Below are positions 26,200 to 36,112 of a DNA stretch of 64,000 nt, piece after piece. Every line of letters starts with the position of its first letter. Positions within the stretch are counted from its first letter, which is position 1. The position numbers and the translations under genes are program-made. The notes beneath the pieces were generated by a model. The model searched no databases and was not told the DNA's origin. It was given only the letters and a program-made list of their open reading frames with translations. This stretch comes from Archangium violaceum (lineage in GTDB: Bacteria; Myxococcota; Myxococcia; Myxococcales; Myxococcaceae): contig NZ_CP069338.1 of NCBI RefSeq assembly GCF_016859125.1, forward strand, positions 4,899,501-4,963,500. Direction: 5' to 3'.

Positions 26200-28999
26200 G
26201 TGAGGCGTTCGTCCGCGACGACGGCACCCCGCTCAACTACACCCTCGTCAACATCAAGGACTGGTGCAAGAACACCTTCGAAGTCGTCAACCAGCTCCGC
26301 ATCAACACCGACAACAGCCACCACCGCTACGACGTCATCCTCCTTATCAACGGAGTCCCCGTCGTCCAGATTGAGCTGAAAACGCTCGGCATCAGCCCGC
26401 GGCGGGCGATGGAGCAGATCGTCGACTACAAGAACGACCCGGGCAACGGGTACACGACGACGTTGCTGTGCTTCGTCCAGCTCTTCATCGTGAGCAACCG
26501 GACGGACACTTGGTACTTCGCCAACAACAACACACGGCATTTCGCCTTCGACGCTGACGAGCGCTTCCTCCCCGTCTACCAGTTCGCCGCCGAGGACAAC
26601 ACGAAGATCACGCACCTCGACGACTTCGCGGATCGGTTCCTGGCCAAGTGCACGCTCGGTCAGATGATCAGCAGGTACATGGTCCTCATCGCCAGCGAGC
26701 AGAAGCTGATGATGATGCGCCCGTACCAGATCTACGCCGTCAAGGCCATCGTCGACTGCATCGAGCAGAACTGCGGCAACGGCTACATCTGGCACACGAC
26801 CGGCTCCGGCAAGACGCTGACCTCCTTCAAGGCATCGACGCTCCTCAAGACGAACGAGAGCATTCACAAATGCCTTTTCGTCGTTGACCGCAAGGACCTC
26901 GATCGCCAAACCCGCGAGGAGTTCAATCGCTTCCAGCAGGGCTGCGTCGAAGAAAACACCAACACCGCGACGCTCGTCGATCGCCTGCTGTCTGACGACT
27001 ACGCCGACAAGGTCATCGTCACCACGATTCAGAAGCTTGGGCTCGCCCTCGACGAGAATAGCAAGCACAACAAGCAGAACGTCGCCCAAGGACGCGTCAC
27101 CTACAAGCAGCGCCTCGAATCTCTCCGCGACAAGCGGATGGTCTTCATCTTCGATGAGTGCCATCGTTCGCAGTTCGGCGAGAACCACAAGGCCATCAAG
27201 GAGTTCTTCCCCAACTCCCAGCTTTTCGGGTTCACCGGCACCCCGATCTTCGAGGACAACGCGACCGTCAAGCAGATCGAGGGCGACGTCGCTACCCTGC
27301 GCACGACGACGGACCTCTTCCAGAAGCAACTCCACGCCTACACCATCACCCACGCCATCGAGGACCGGAACGTCCTCCGCTTTCACGTCGACTACTACAG
27401 ACCGAAGAACGCGCCGGCTCTGAAGCCCGGCCAATCCCTCGCCAAACAAGCCGTCGCTCAGGCCATCCTCGACAAGCACGATGCTGCGACTGGACGCCGC
27501 CGTTTCAACGCTCTGCTGGCGACGGCCTCGATCAACGACGCCATTGAGTACTACGAGGTCTTCAAGAGGCTCCAGGCCGACAGAAGGTCAGCAGACCCCG
27601 ACTTCGTGCCTCTCAAGATCGCCGCGGTGTTCTCCCCGCCGGCAGAGGGCAACAAGGACGTCCAGCAGATCCAAGAGGACCTCCCTCAGGAGAAGGAGGA
27701 CAACCGCCACGACCCTGAGGGCAAGAAGGGCGCGCTCAAGGTGATCATCTCCGACTACAACCAGCAGTACGGCACCAATCACGACATCAACAACTTCGAC
27801 CTTTACTATCAGGACGTTCAGCAGCGCATCAAGGACCAGCAGTTCCCCAACCGCGACCTGCCGCGCCGGGGCGAGGAGAAGATCGACCTCACGATCGTCG
27901 TCGACATGCTGCTCACGGGGTTCGACGCGAAGTACCTCAACACGCTTTACGTCGACAAGAACCTCAAGCACCACGGCCTGATCCAGGCCTTCTCCCGCAC
28001 GAACCGCGTCCTCAACGCCACGAAGCCCTACGGCCACATCCTCGACTTCCGCCAGCAGCAGGACAGCGTCGACACCGCGATCGCGCTCTTCTCCGGTGCG
28101 CAGGCTGATCGGGCCCGCGAGATCTGGTTGGTCGACAAGGCTCCCGTCGTCATCGACAACTTCAAGCAGGCCGTCGCCGACCTTGGCGAGTTCATGACGT
28201 CGCAGGGCCTCGAAGCCAAGCCCGATCAGGTGAACAACCTCATGGGCGACGACGCCCGCGCCCAGTTCATCAAGCGGTTCAAGGAGGTCCAGCGCCTCCA
28301 GACGCAGCTTGACCAGTACACCAACCTTACTGACGAGCAGCGAGCGCAGATTGAACAGGCCCTGCCCAAGGACGAGCTCCGCGCCTTCCGCGGCGTGTAC
28401 CTCGAAACCGCGCAACGCCTGAAGGAGCAGCAGGGGGCCTCTGGAAAGGAGGGCCAGCCTGCGAGCGCCGAGGTCGACCAGCTCGACTTCGAGTTCGTCC
28501 TCTTCGCCTCCGCCGTCATCGACTACGACTACATCATGAAGCTGATCGCCAAGTACTCGGGGCAGGACCCGAAGAAGCTCACGATCAGCCGCGAGCAGCT
28601 CATTGGGCTCATCCAGTCCGACGCCAAGTTCATGGACGAGCGGGACGATATCACCGAGTACGTCCGCTCGCTCAAGGAGGGCGAGGGCCTCGACGAAGCC
28701 GCCATCCGTGCCGGTTACGAGCAGTTCAAGGCCGAGAAGCAGGCCCAGCAGATCGCTCATCTCGCCCATGCCCATCGACTGACGACCGAGTCGCTCTCGG
28801 CCTTCGTTGACACCATCCTCCAGCGCATGATCTTCGATGGCGAGCAGCTCACCGACCTGATGGAGCCGCTCGGTCTCGGCTGGCGCGAACGCCGCGAGCG
28901 CGAACTCGCGCTCATGGCCGACCTCGTCCCCCTCCTGAAAAAGCGGGCCCATGGCCGGGAAATCTCGGGCCTCAATGCATACGAGCATGGGGGGGCACG

Positions 29000-30193
29000 A
29001 TGACGGCTCGCGAGCCATCACGCCTGGTACCCAGGCTGCGGTTTCCCGAGTTCGAGTGCCAGCGCGGGTGGCCGCTTACGACCCTCGGAGCGGTATTGGA
29101 CGAACATGGACTCAAGAGCGACGGCACGTCAGACGTGCACTCGGTGTCGCTTGCCAAGGGCATCGTGCCGCAGGTCGAGCACATGGGCCGGAGCTTCGCT
29201 GCGAGTGACACAGGGCACTACAGCCTCGTCCGGCCTTTTGATGTCGTGTACACCAGAAGTCCGCTCGCTATGTTCAAGCTCGGGATCGTCAAGCAACACA
29301 GAAGAGACTACAACGCAATCGTCTCGCCGCTTTACGGCGTGTTTGCGCCCAAGAACCGACATGTTGGCCTGCTCGTTGAAGCTTTCTTCGAAAGCCCGGC
29401 GCGAGCCTTCCGCTACCTTGATCCTCTCGCACAGAAGGGCGCGAAGAACACCATCCAGCTCTCCAATGAACGATTCCTCTCCGGCTCACTCTACCTGCCG
29501 GAAGACGAGGATGAGCAGCAAAAGGTAGCCGAATGCCTCGGCTCGCTGGACGAGTTGATCGCTGCGGAGGGCCGAAAGCTCGAAGCCCTGCGGCGACACA
29601 AACGAGGGCTGATGCAAGAGCTTTTTCCTCAGGCTGGTGAGCCCCGGCCCCGTCTCCGCTTCCCGAAGTTCTCGGACCCATGGGAAGGGACGACATTGGG
29701 CAAGCAATGCGACAGCATATCGTCGGGCAAAGACAAGAGCGATCCCGATGGTCAATTTGACCTCTACGGTTCGACCGGCGTGATCGGCAAGACCCATCAT
29801 GCGACCTTTACAGACACGGCTCTTTTGGTGGCGAGGGTCGGTGCAAATGCAGGGTTTCTCACCAAGGCGGAAGGGGAGTTCGGTGTGACCGACAACACGC
29901 TTGTCATCAACCTCAAGGACCGTGACAACGTGGACTTCTTTCTCTACTACCTTGAGAATTTCGGACTGAACAAAATGATCTATGGTTCAGGACAACCCCT
30001 CATAACAGGCGGGCAACTTAAAGCGCTGACGTTGTGGGTTCCCGAGAAGAAGGAGCGAGAGCGAATCGCCGGCTGCCTTTCGGTCCTCGGCGCATCTATC
30101 GCGGGGCAATCTCGGAAAGTCGACGCCCTCAAGCGGCACAAGCAGGGTTTGCTGCAGCAGCTCTTCCCGAGGCTGGAGGGCGAGGGGCAATGA
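29000..30193 (+). CDS. hsdS: HsdS, type I restriction specificity subunit
   Basis: A 397-residue subunit with two target-recognition domains (about 10-165 and 215-360) separated and followed by conserved helices (LGSLDELIAAEGRKLEALRR then HKRGLMQELFPQ, and VLGASIAGQSRKVDALKRHK then QGLLQQLFPR). These helices hold the two halves at a fixed spacing and set the bipartite recognition sequence. ATG overlaps the hsdR stop (ATGA) and its own stop overlaps prrC, so the operon is tightly coupled. The recognition sequence cannot be predicted from sequence alone. Confidence 0.95.
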   Translation: MTAREPSRLVPRLRFPEFECQRGWPLTTLGAVLDEHGLKSDGTSDVHSVSLAKGIVPQVEHMGRSFAASDTGHYSLVRPFDVVYTRSPLAMFKLGIVKQHRRDYNAIVSPLYGVFAPKNRHVGLLVEAFFESPARAFRYLDPLAQKGAKNTIQLSNERFLSGSLYLPEDEDEQQKVAECLGSLDELIAAEGRKLEALRRHKRGLMQELFPQAGEPRPRLRFPKFSDPWEGTTLGKQCDSISSGKDKSDPDGQFDLYGSTGVIGKTHHATFTDTALLVARVGANAGFLTKAEGEFGVTDNTLVINLKDRDNVDFFLYYLENFGLNKMIYGSGQPLITGGQLKALTLWVPEKKERERIAGCLSVLGASIAGQSRKVDALKRHKQGLLQQLFPRLEGEGQ

Positions 30194-31389
30194 CCGACGC
30201 CAGCTACGCGGATCTGCCGAGCGTCGCCAAGCACCTTCGGACGCTGCTGGCCGAAAAGGCCCAGAAAAAGCCCGGCAAGAGCCCGTTCATTCTGATCTAT
30301 GCCTTCAACGGCACCGGCAAGACGCGACTGTCCGCCGCCTTCAAGGACCTCGGCAAGGTCATCGACCAACACGGTAAGGTACAGAGCCGCGACACGCTCT
30401 ATTTCAACGCGTTCACGGAGGACCTCTTTTCGTGGGACAACGATCTGGAGAACGACCAGCACCGCACGCTGAAGCTCAACGCGGCTTCCAGATTCTTCGT
30501 CGGGCTGGACGAGCTAGAGCTTGAGACCCGGATCCGCCCGCTATTGAACCGCTATGCGGACTTCGACTTCAAGCTCAACTTTGAGTTTGACCCGGTGACC
30601 GGCAAGATCGCCAGCGCGGAGGTCACCTTCTCTCGGGACGTGCTGAGCGGCGACGGCGACGCTACGAGGCGCGACCAAGTCGACGGCATCAAGATCTCGC
30701 GGGGTGAAGAGAACATCTTTGTCTGGTGCTTCTTCCTCGCCATCCTTCAGCTCACTCTCGATGGAGCGGAGGCATACAAGTGGGTCGAACATGTGTACAT
30801 CGACGACCCGATCTCATCCCTCGATGAGCACAACGCCATCGTCGTCGGAAACCACCTAGTCCAGCTCTATCGCGAGGCACAGCGGCCGATCAAGACGGTT
30901 GTGTCGACGCACCACGCGCTGTTCTTCAATGTCTTGCATTACGAATTGCAGAATCACGTATTCACTCCAATTCAGTTCACGCTCAAGCGCGATCGTCGCA
31001 AGGATGGATACGTTCTTTCAGAACAACAACGTGTCGACACCCCACAGTTCTACCACGTTGCGGCCCTGGCAGATCTGTGGCAGGTGGCCCAGAGCGGGAA
31101 GGCGAGCACGTTCCATTTCAATATCTTGCGCACGGTGCTCGAGAAGACCGCCCTCTTTCTCGGCTACAACCACTTCTCGAAGTGCATCAAGGATGCCGAT
31201 GATGACGCAGATGGCATCCTTCACCAGCGCTTCGTTGATCTGCTGAGCCACGGTAAGTACTCGATGTACGAGCCAACCGAGATGAGTGACGACACGAAGG
31301 GCTACTTCCTCACGATCTTGAAGGGGTTCGTGGAGCGCTACCCATTCAATCCAGAACTGGTACCCGGACCCAACGGAGACACTAAGTAA
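30190..31389 (+). CDS. prrC: PrrC anticodon nuclease
   Basis: A 399-residue protein (E. coli PrrC has 396) that follows PrrC along its whole length. Features in order: LIYAFNGTGKTRLS (Walker A, Lys44), YFNAFTEDLFSWDNDLEND (PrrC-specific box), ISRGEENIFVW (ABC-type signature), HVYIDDPISSLDEHN (Walker B and D-loop), VVSTHHALFFNVLHYEL, then the nuclease region. The catalytic triad is visible: Arg314 and Glu318 in LRTVLEKTALFLGY and His354 in LLSHGKYS, matching E. coli Arg320/Glu324/His356. PrrC cleaves tRNA-Lys in the anticodon loop when phage inhibits the RM complex that normally silences it. It lies between hsdS and hsdM with ATGA overlap to hsdS and 2 bases before hsdM. Confidence 0.95.
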   Translation: MTDASYADLPSVAKHLRTLLAEKAQKKPGKSPFILIYAFNGTGKTRLSAAFKDLGKVIDQHGKVQSRDTLYFNAFTEDLFSWDNDLENDQHRTLKLNAASRFFVGLDELELETRIRPLLNRYADFDFKLNFEFDPVTGKIASAEVTFSRDVLSGDGDATRRDQVDGIKISRGEENIFVWCFFLAILQLTLDGAEAYKWVEHVYIDDPISSLDEHNAIVVGNHLVQLYREAQRPIKTVVSTHHALFFNVLHYELQNHVFTPIQFTLKRDRRKDGYVLSEQQRVDTPQFYHVAALADLWQVAQSGKASTFHFNILRTVLEKTALFLGYNHFSKCIKDADDDADGILHQRFVDLLSHGKYSMYEPTEMSDDTKGYFLTILKGFVERYPFNPELVPGPNGDTK

Positions 31390-31391
31390 GC

Positions 31392-33005
31392 ATGACCGAG
31401 AACAACCAAGCACAGCTCGGAAAGACGCTCTGGACCATCGCTGACCAACTCCGCGGGGCGATGAACGCGGACGACTTCCGCGACTACATGCTCGCGTTCT
31501 TGTTCCTCCGCTACCTGTCGGACAACTACGAGCAGGCCGCGAAGAAGGAGCTCGGGCGGGACTACCCAGACCCGAATGCGATCGGCAACGGAGGGCGGTC
31601 TTCGTTGTCTGTGTGGTACGCCCATAACCCGGGCGATGTGACGGCGTTCGAGAAGCAGATGCGACTCAAGGCCCACTACGTCATCCGGCCCGAGCACCTG
31701 TGGACCAGCATCGCCCACATGGCTCGCACCCAGGACGGAGAACTCCTCAACACTCTCCAGGCCGGGTTCAAGTACATCGAGAACGAGTCGTTCCAGAGCG
31801 CGTTCTCGGGCCTGTTCTCCGAGATCAATCTCGGGTCTGACAAGCTCGGCAAGACCTACGCCGACCGCAACGCGAAGCTCTGCACGATCATCATCAAGAT
31901 CGCCGAGGGGCTTGCGGAGTTCTCTACCGATAGCGACAAACTGGGGGACGCCTACGAGTACCTGATCGGCCAGTTCGCCGCGGGCTCGGGCAAGAAGGCG
32001 GGCGAGTTCTACACGCCGCAGCGGATCTCGGACATCCTCTCCGCGATCGTCACGCTTGACAGCCAGGAGCCGAAGACCGGCAAGCGGAAGCATCTCGCTA
32101 GCGTGATGGACTTCGCCTGCGGCTCGGGCTCCCTGCTGCTCAACGTGCGCAAGCGCATGGGGCCGCACGGTATCGGCAAGATCTATGGGCAGGAAAAGAA
32201 CATTACCACCTATAACCTCGCGCGGATGAACATGCTCCTGCACGGGGTCAAGGATTCGGAGTTCGAGATCTACCACGGTGACACGCTCACCAACGACTGG
32301 GACATGCTCCGCGAGACGAACCCCGCGAAGAAGCCTTACTTTGATGCAGTGGTCGCCAACCCGCCCTTCAGCTACCGGTGGGAACCCACCGAGGCGTTAG
32401 GCGAGGACGTGCGCTTCAAAAACTACGGGCTCGCGCCGAAGTCGGCTGCGGACTTTGCGTTCCTCCTGCACGGCTTCCACTACCTGAAAGACGAAGGCGT
32501 GATGGCGATCATCCTGCCGCACGGCGTGCTGTTCCGGGGTGGCGCCGAGTCCAAGATTCGCACGAAGCTGCTGGAGGACGGGCACATCGACACGGTCATC
32601 GGGTTGCCAGCGAACCTCTTCTACTCGACCGGCATTCCCGTGTGCATTCTGGTGCTGAAGAAGTGCAAGAAGCCCGATGACGTGCTGTTCATCAACGCGG
32701 CCGAGCATTTCGAGAAGGGCAAGCGTCAGAACGTCCTGAGCGACGAGCACATCGAAATGATCATCGACACCTACAAGCATCGCAGGGAGGAGGATCGCTA
32801 CTCCAGGCGGGTGGAGATGGCGGAGATCAAGGAGAATGGTTACAACCTGAACATCTCGCGCTACGTGAGCACGGCCGAGCTGGAGGTCGAGATCGACCTG
32901 GCGGCGACGCACCAGGAGCTGGTGCAGATCGAAGATGAAATCCGCGAGGCGAAGGACCGCCACAACGGCTTCCTCGAACAGCTTGGACTGGCACCGTTGC
33001 CGTAG
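31392..33005 (+). CDS. hsdM: HsdM, type I N6-adenine methyltransferase subunit
   Basis: A 537-residue methylase. The N-terminal HsdM_N domain (TLWTIADQLRGAMNADDFRD, FLRYLSDNYEQAAKKEL) contacts HsdS. The SAM-binding motif I is FACGSGSLL (about 238) and the catalytic NPPF is at Asn323. A C-terminal helix (VQIEDEIREAKDRHNGFLEQ) ends the protein. It methylates both strands of the HsdS target and, with HsdS, may anchor PrrC. ATG starts two bases after the prrC stop. Gene order R-S-prrC-M differs from the E. coli prr locus (M-S-prrC-R). Confidence 0.95.
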   Translation: MTENNQAQLGKTLWTIADQLRGAMNADDFRDYMLAFLFLRYLSDNYEQAAKKELGRDYPDPNAIGNGGRSSLSVWYAHNPGDVTAFEKQMRLKAHYVIRPEHLWTSIAHMARTQDGELLNTLQAGFKYIENESFQSAFSGLFSEINLGSDKLGKTYADRNAKLCTIIIKIAEGLAEFSTDSDKLGDAYEYLIGQFAAGSGKKAGEFYTPQRISDILSAIVTLDSQEPKTGKRKHLASVMDFACGSGSLLLNVRKRMGPHGIGKIYGQEKNITTYNLARMNMLLHGVKDSEFEIYHGDTLTNDWDMLRETNPAKKPYFDAVVANPPFSYRWEPTEALGEDVRFKNYGLAPKSAADFAFLLHGFHYLKDEGVMAIILPHGVLFRGGAESKIRTKLLEDGHIDTVIGLPANLFYSTGIPVCILVLKKCKKPDDVLFINAAEHFEKGKRQNVLSDEHIEMIIDTYKHRREEDRYSRRVEMAEIKENGYNLNISRYVSTAELEVEIDLAATHQELVQIEDEIREAKDRHNGFLEQLGLAPLP

Positions 33006-33893
33006 GTGCACGTCCCGCGCGTCCGCCCCAGCCCCCGACGTCGACGCAGCCACCGCCTCGTCGTAGCGTCCCGGCTCTCGCTCCCGCCGCTGGTTCACAC
33101 GAGGCGCTCTGGGAAGCCCCGATCTCCCGGAGCCCATGACATCCACCACTTGCGCACGCGCCCTCGTCCGGCCTCCTTCGTCGCAAGCTCCCGTGAGGGG
33201 ACCAACTGCTGGCCAGTCCCGCGCCAGTCCCGCACCAGTCTCTGGTCGCGCACGCCCGGCGCGCACAACGCGCCCATGTGCGCGTTGCAGCCCGCAGTGG
33301 CGTCCACGCCCCGGACCACCGTGATCGACGCGCCACGCGCCAACGTGGGCGCCCGTTCGCAGCTCGCGCGGGACAGCGCCCCGATGAGCAACAGTCCGGC
33401 CCCGCGTGGGACAGTTGATCACCCGGTCACCGTTCCGGAGAAAGAGGGTCGGCTGTTAACCAAGTCTCGGCTTCTCTCTCCCCGTGGGCATGAGAAGAGA
33501 GCGCGAACGCCGTCCCGCGCGACCTCGACGCGCCCGTCTTCACGCCCGCGGCGTTCTCTGTGCGAGCGCCGTCCCGACGCACGCGACGCTCGCCGACGCG
33601 CAAACCCTCGGGAAATCAGGGGAGAAAAGGCGAAGCCCCCGAGGCAGGTACCTTGGGGGCTCCGTTAACTGCACCCGTTCACGAAGTTCGCGAACGACTA
33701 GAAATGGCTCGGGAATGGAGACTCGGAGCATTGGCCCTGATGGTGTTTGTGCTCTTGGAGGAGGGGACTTCGCTGCGTGATCAAACACGGCCCCCAAAAG
33801 AAAGCGGGCGCCGTGGACGACGCCTGCCTCCTTGGCACAAGGGGCGCTCACGCCACCCCGGGGCACTGTGCTCGCAGGGCGGTGGCCGTCGCC
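33006..33893. other. 888-base gap after hsdM
   Basis: No gene is convincing. A frame from ATG 33704 (MAREWRLGALALMVFVLLEE) starts like a signal peptide but becomes Arg/Pro/Gly rich and overlaps the end of the minus-strand gene at 33894, so it is probably chance. The stretch 33006-33600 has no features beyond high GC. A strong hairpin is listed at 33634. Confidence 0.4.
33634..33661 (-). terminator. Terminator-like hairpin for the DUF932 gene
   Basis: AGCCCCCGAGG (33634-33644) pairs with CCTTGGGGGCT (33651-33661): an 11-bp stem with one G-U and a 6-base loop. On the minus strand it is followed by TCGCCTTTTC. It lies about 230 bases beyond the stop of the minus-strand gene at 33894. Confidence 0.6.
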
Positions 33894-34871
33894 TTATGTC
33901 GCGAGCCGGATGCGAGCCGTGTCCGCAATGGCCGCCAGCGCTTGTCGCTTCAAGCTGGCCGCCTTGCCCATCCAGATGGACTCAAGGCGCAACGTGTCCA
34001 CGTTCTTGCCCTTAGGGACTCGCGTGTGCCGGTGGTGATCGGCGTACTCGCTGAACGCCTGGAGGGCACCCCACGCGGTGCTGCGGATGGAACCCTCGAG
34101 GCCCCGTCCGGCGTGGAACAGCTCCACGACCTTGTTGCGCCCCTTCATCAGGCGCGGGTGCTCGGTCTCGTCCTGGGGCAGCGGCATCACCACGTCGATG
34201 ACGTTGCGCAGCTGGTGCTCGCTGAAGCGCGTCATGGCGAGGTGGTCGGAGAGCGCCGCGAAACGCTCGTAGCCCTGCACCAAGCGCCGGAAGGCCCTGC
34301 CGGCCTCGTCGAGTCGCGCCTTAGCGCTTGAAGTGTGCAGGATTTGCCACTCCGCCCCGTCCCGCTCCCCGAGCGCGACACCGATGGTGTTCTGGCACAC
34401 CACGCGCGTGGCCACGTTCTTGAGCGTGATGGCCGTGGTCCCGTCGTGCCCCGTGTAGCCGAGCACGTAGCGCTTGATGATGCTCTTGTCTCCCCGGACG
34501 CACATAGGCTCGGGGAGCTCGCCCAATAGCCACCCACGCTCGCCGTGGCGGCCCAGAGTCCCAGCGGTGTGGAAGATGCAGCGCACACCGCCCGCGGCCT
34601 CCACGAGCGTGCGGGCCACGTCCTCGAACTGAATCACCTCGTAGCCCTTGGAGACGGTAGACAGGTACCCGCCGGTGTCCTGTCGGAAGAGGGCCTTCTT
34701 GTCCGGAATGGGCTCATCCATGCCCGGGGCGAAGACGGGCCGCTCCTCTGCCATGTAGAAGCCGGCGGCCTCCACGATGGACTCGTAGTCGGTATTCTGC
34801 GGCAGCTGCGTGCCCAGGCCATGCCAGGGCACCTGACCCACGAAGGCCATTTCTTTGATGTCGTGAGGCAT
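33894..34871 (-). CDS. DUF932 / TIGR03299-type phage-plasmid protein
   Basis: A 325-residue protein with the complete DUF932 pattern: PWHGLGTQLPQN at the start, YLSTVSKGYEVIQFEDVART (about 70-90), VRGDKSIIKRYVLGYTGHDG, TRVVCQNTIGVAL and a C-terminal helical segment ending in GKAASLKRQALAAIAD. These proteins are widespread on phages, plasmids and islands; their role is unknown, with a link to DNA metabolism or anti-defence suggested only by location. AGGAGCACC just before ATG 34871 is a good ribosome site. It is monocistronic with a hairpin downstream. Confidence 0.9.
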   Translation of the reverse strand: MPHDIKEMAFVGQVPWHGLGTQLPQNTDYESIVEAAGFYMAEERPVFAPGMDEPIPDKKALFRQDTGGYLSTVSKGYEVIQFEDVARTLVEAAGGVRCIFHTAGTLGRHGERGWLLGELPEPMCVRGDKSIIKRYVLGYTGHDGTTAITLKNVATRVVCQNTIGVALGERDGAEWQILHTSSAKARLDEAGRAFRRLVQGYERFAALSDHLAMTRFSEHQLRNVIDVVMPLPQDETEHPRLMKGRNKVVELFHAGRGLEGSIRSTAWGALQAFSEYADHHRHTRVPKGKNVDTLRLESIWMGKAASLKRQALAAIADTARIRLAT

Positions 34872-35473
34872 GGTGCTCCTCCTTGTCGATGAGTGAGGGC
34901 GCGCCTCGAGCTCTCGGAACGCGGGCTGGATGGGCCCGTGCCCCGCTCGTTCGCGGTGCGCACCTCTGGATGGGTTGGAGGACTGCGGCGGTCGGTTGGC
35001 CGACGCCAGCAGGGGGAGTCCCTGCCAGGGGCTTATACCGAGGCGTGCACTTCCGATTCGGCGGGGGCGGAACCGCGGCTCTTCGTCTCGTTCATGGCGG
35101 AGGCGGAGCTCTCTTTACCGCGTAAAGAAATGCTCCGGCGTGGCCGTGAATGGCGAGCCGACCCTCCGTGTCTCGCTGCCGCGCACTACGCGATGAGGGC
35201 CACGGTGATGGTTTGAGCCCGGCGTACGGCGAACCACGTGAGCCTTGATATTCGGGGCTGTACGCTACCAGAGGAGTAACCCATGTGTTCTGGCTCCTCA
35301 CGTCACGAAACGCCTTGGCTACCATTCCTCCCCCGAAACCAGGGCTGTGCCGCTCTGACGGGTTGACTAGGGATTGGAACCTTGGCGGTAGTGCTGGGCT
35401 TTCCTTCTGCGATTGGCTGTGTTACCCGTAGCTGCACAATCCAGCCGCAACCCAACACACCGGAGGTGTTGTC
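34872..35473. other. 602-base divergent intergenic region
   Basis: It separates the DUF932 gene (minus) from the lipoprotein gene (plus) and should hold both promoters. One tiny frame, ATG 35283 to 35366 (27 codons) after AGAGGAG, could be a leader peptide, but support is only the ribosome site. No other feature seen. Confidence 0.4.
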
Positions 35474-36088
35474 ATGCCGCGCGTTTCTCCCTCGCGTCGG
35501 ACGGGGACTCGTCTTGCCTCGACTCCCGCCCGCCCCCCCTTGGGCCTTCTCACGCTGCTCTCCCTGGTCCTGCTGTGCCCTGTCGCCTGTGCGAGCAACA
35601 GTCAGCCTCAGGCGTATGCCACCACCCGGGATGCACTCGCGGATCTGGACGAGTTCGGAGCGCTGCTCATGCGGGCGGGGCTTCCTCCGGAGTTGCTGCC
35701 CTCGGGACGCGAGGTGTCCCCGGAGCAGGCCAAGCAGCTCCGGTTGCAGTTTCACCTCTACCCGCTCTATCCGCCCAAGCCCGTGGAGTACGCCCCCTGG
35801 CTCGTCGCGGACGTGCTACTGCTCGACATCACGCTCAAGAGCACCGCCGTTTCCCGGGCCGAGCTGGGTCGTCGCATCCAGGAGTTCAAACCCCTCCTGG
35901 TGCTCCGCCCCGACGGCTACCTCGCTGAGGCGCTCACCGGCAGGGCCGAGCGATGCGTAGGTCCGGTGGAGGTGAAGGACAACACCTACCGCGCTGGCGA
36001 CTACGAGCTGGGCGCCTTCTACAGGCCCGATGAGAACAACGAGCCGCAACCCGTTTCCGTTGGCGGGCAGTCCGCCGCATCCCATTAG
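35474..36088 (+). CDS. SitA-like lipoprotein without toxin tail
   Basis: A 204-residue lipoprotein (signal to about residue 38, Cys in CPVACASN). Residues 130-175 (FKPLLVLRPDGYLAEALTGR then VGPVEVKDNTYRAGDYELGAFY) match the toxin lipoprotein at 42698-44182 (FKSVAVLRPDGYLAWTLNGR, VGPVEWKEEAFRAGSFELGRFY). So this is a paralogue that keeps the conserved delivery part but stops right after it. Related myxobacterial families are TIGR02269-type lipoproteins. It could be an orphan or decoy form. It lies 24 bases upstream of the pseudokinase gene, same strand. Confidence 0.7.
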   Translation: MPRVSPSRRTGTRLASTPARPPLGLLTLLSLVLLCPVACASNSQPQAYATTRDALADLDEFGALLMRAGLPPELLPSGREVSPEQAKQLRLQFHLYPLYPPKPVEYAPWLVADVLLLDITLKSTAVSRAELGRRIQEFKPLLVLRPDGYLAEALTGRAERCVGPVEVKDNTYRAGDYELGAFYRPDENNEPQPVSVGGQSAASH

Positions 36089-36112
36089 CCGCTTCCTCGC
36101 CAAGACTCGTCC

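Larger units (their letters stand above)
24229..29003 (+). pseudogene. hsdR: hsdR, type I restriction endonuclease subunit, split by IS1380
   Basis: Removing 24460-26204 (the IS plus one copy of the duplicated GTGAG) leaves one frame of 1009 residues, the usual HsdR length. The N-terminal piece is 24229-24459 (77 codons); the rest runs from 26205. In the restored protein Asp120, Glu134 and Lys136 (YDVILL..., QIELK) form the endonuclease core with the same 13-residue spacing as EcoR124I, and TTGSGKT (Lys280) is Walker A, followed by FDECHRSQFG (DEAH-like box) and GFDAKYLNTLYVDK. A shorter product from ATG 26409 would keep the motor but lose the nuclease core, because that Met is residue 146. 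Restriction is therefore expected to be lost while methylation may persist. The stop overlaps hsdS by 4 bp. Confidence 0.92.

Noticed and set aside
30190-31389. RloC or a general SMC-like ATPase instead of PrrC
   Set aside because: Length (399), the NAFTEDLFSWDND box, absence of a long zinc-hook coiled coil and the triad spacing all match PrrC.
33704-34015. Small membrane protein gene after hsdM
   Set aside because: It begins like a signal peptide but turns into Arg/Pro-rich noise and overlaps the DUF932 gene on the other strand.
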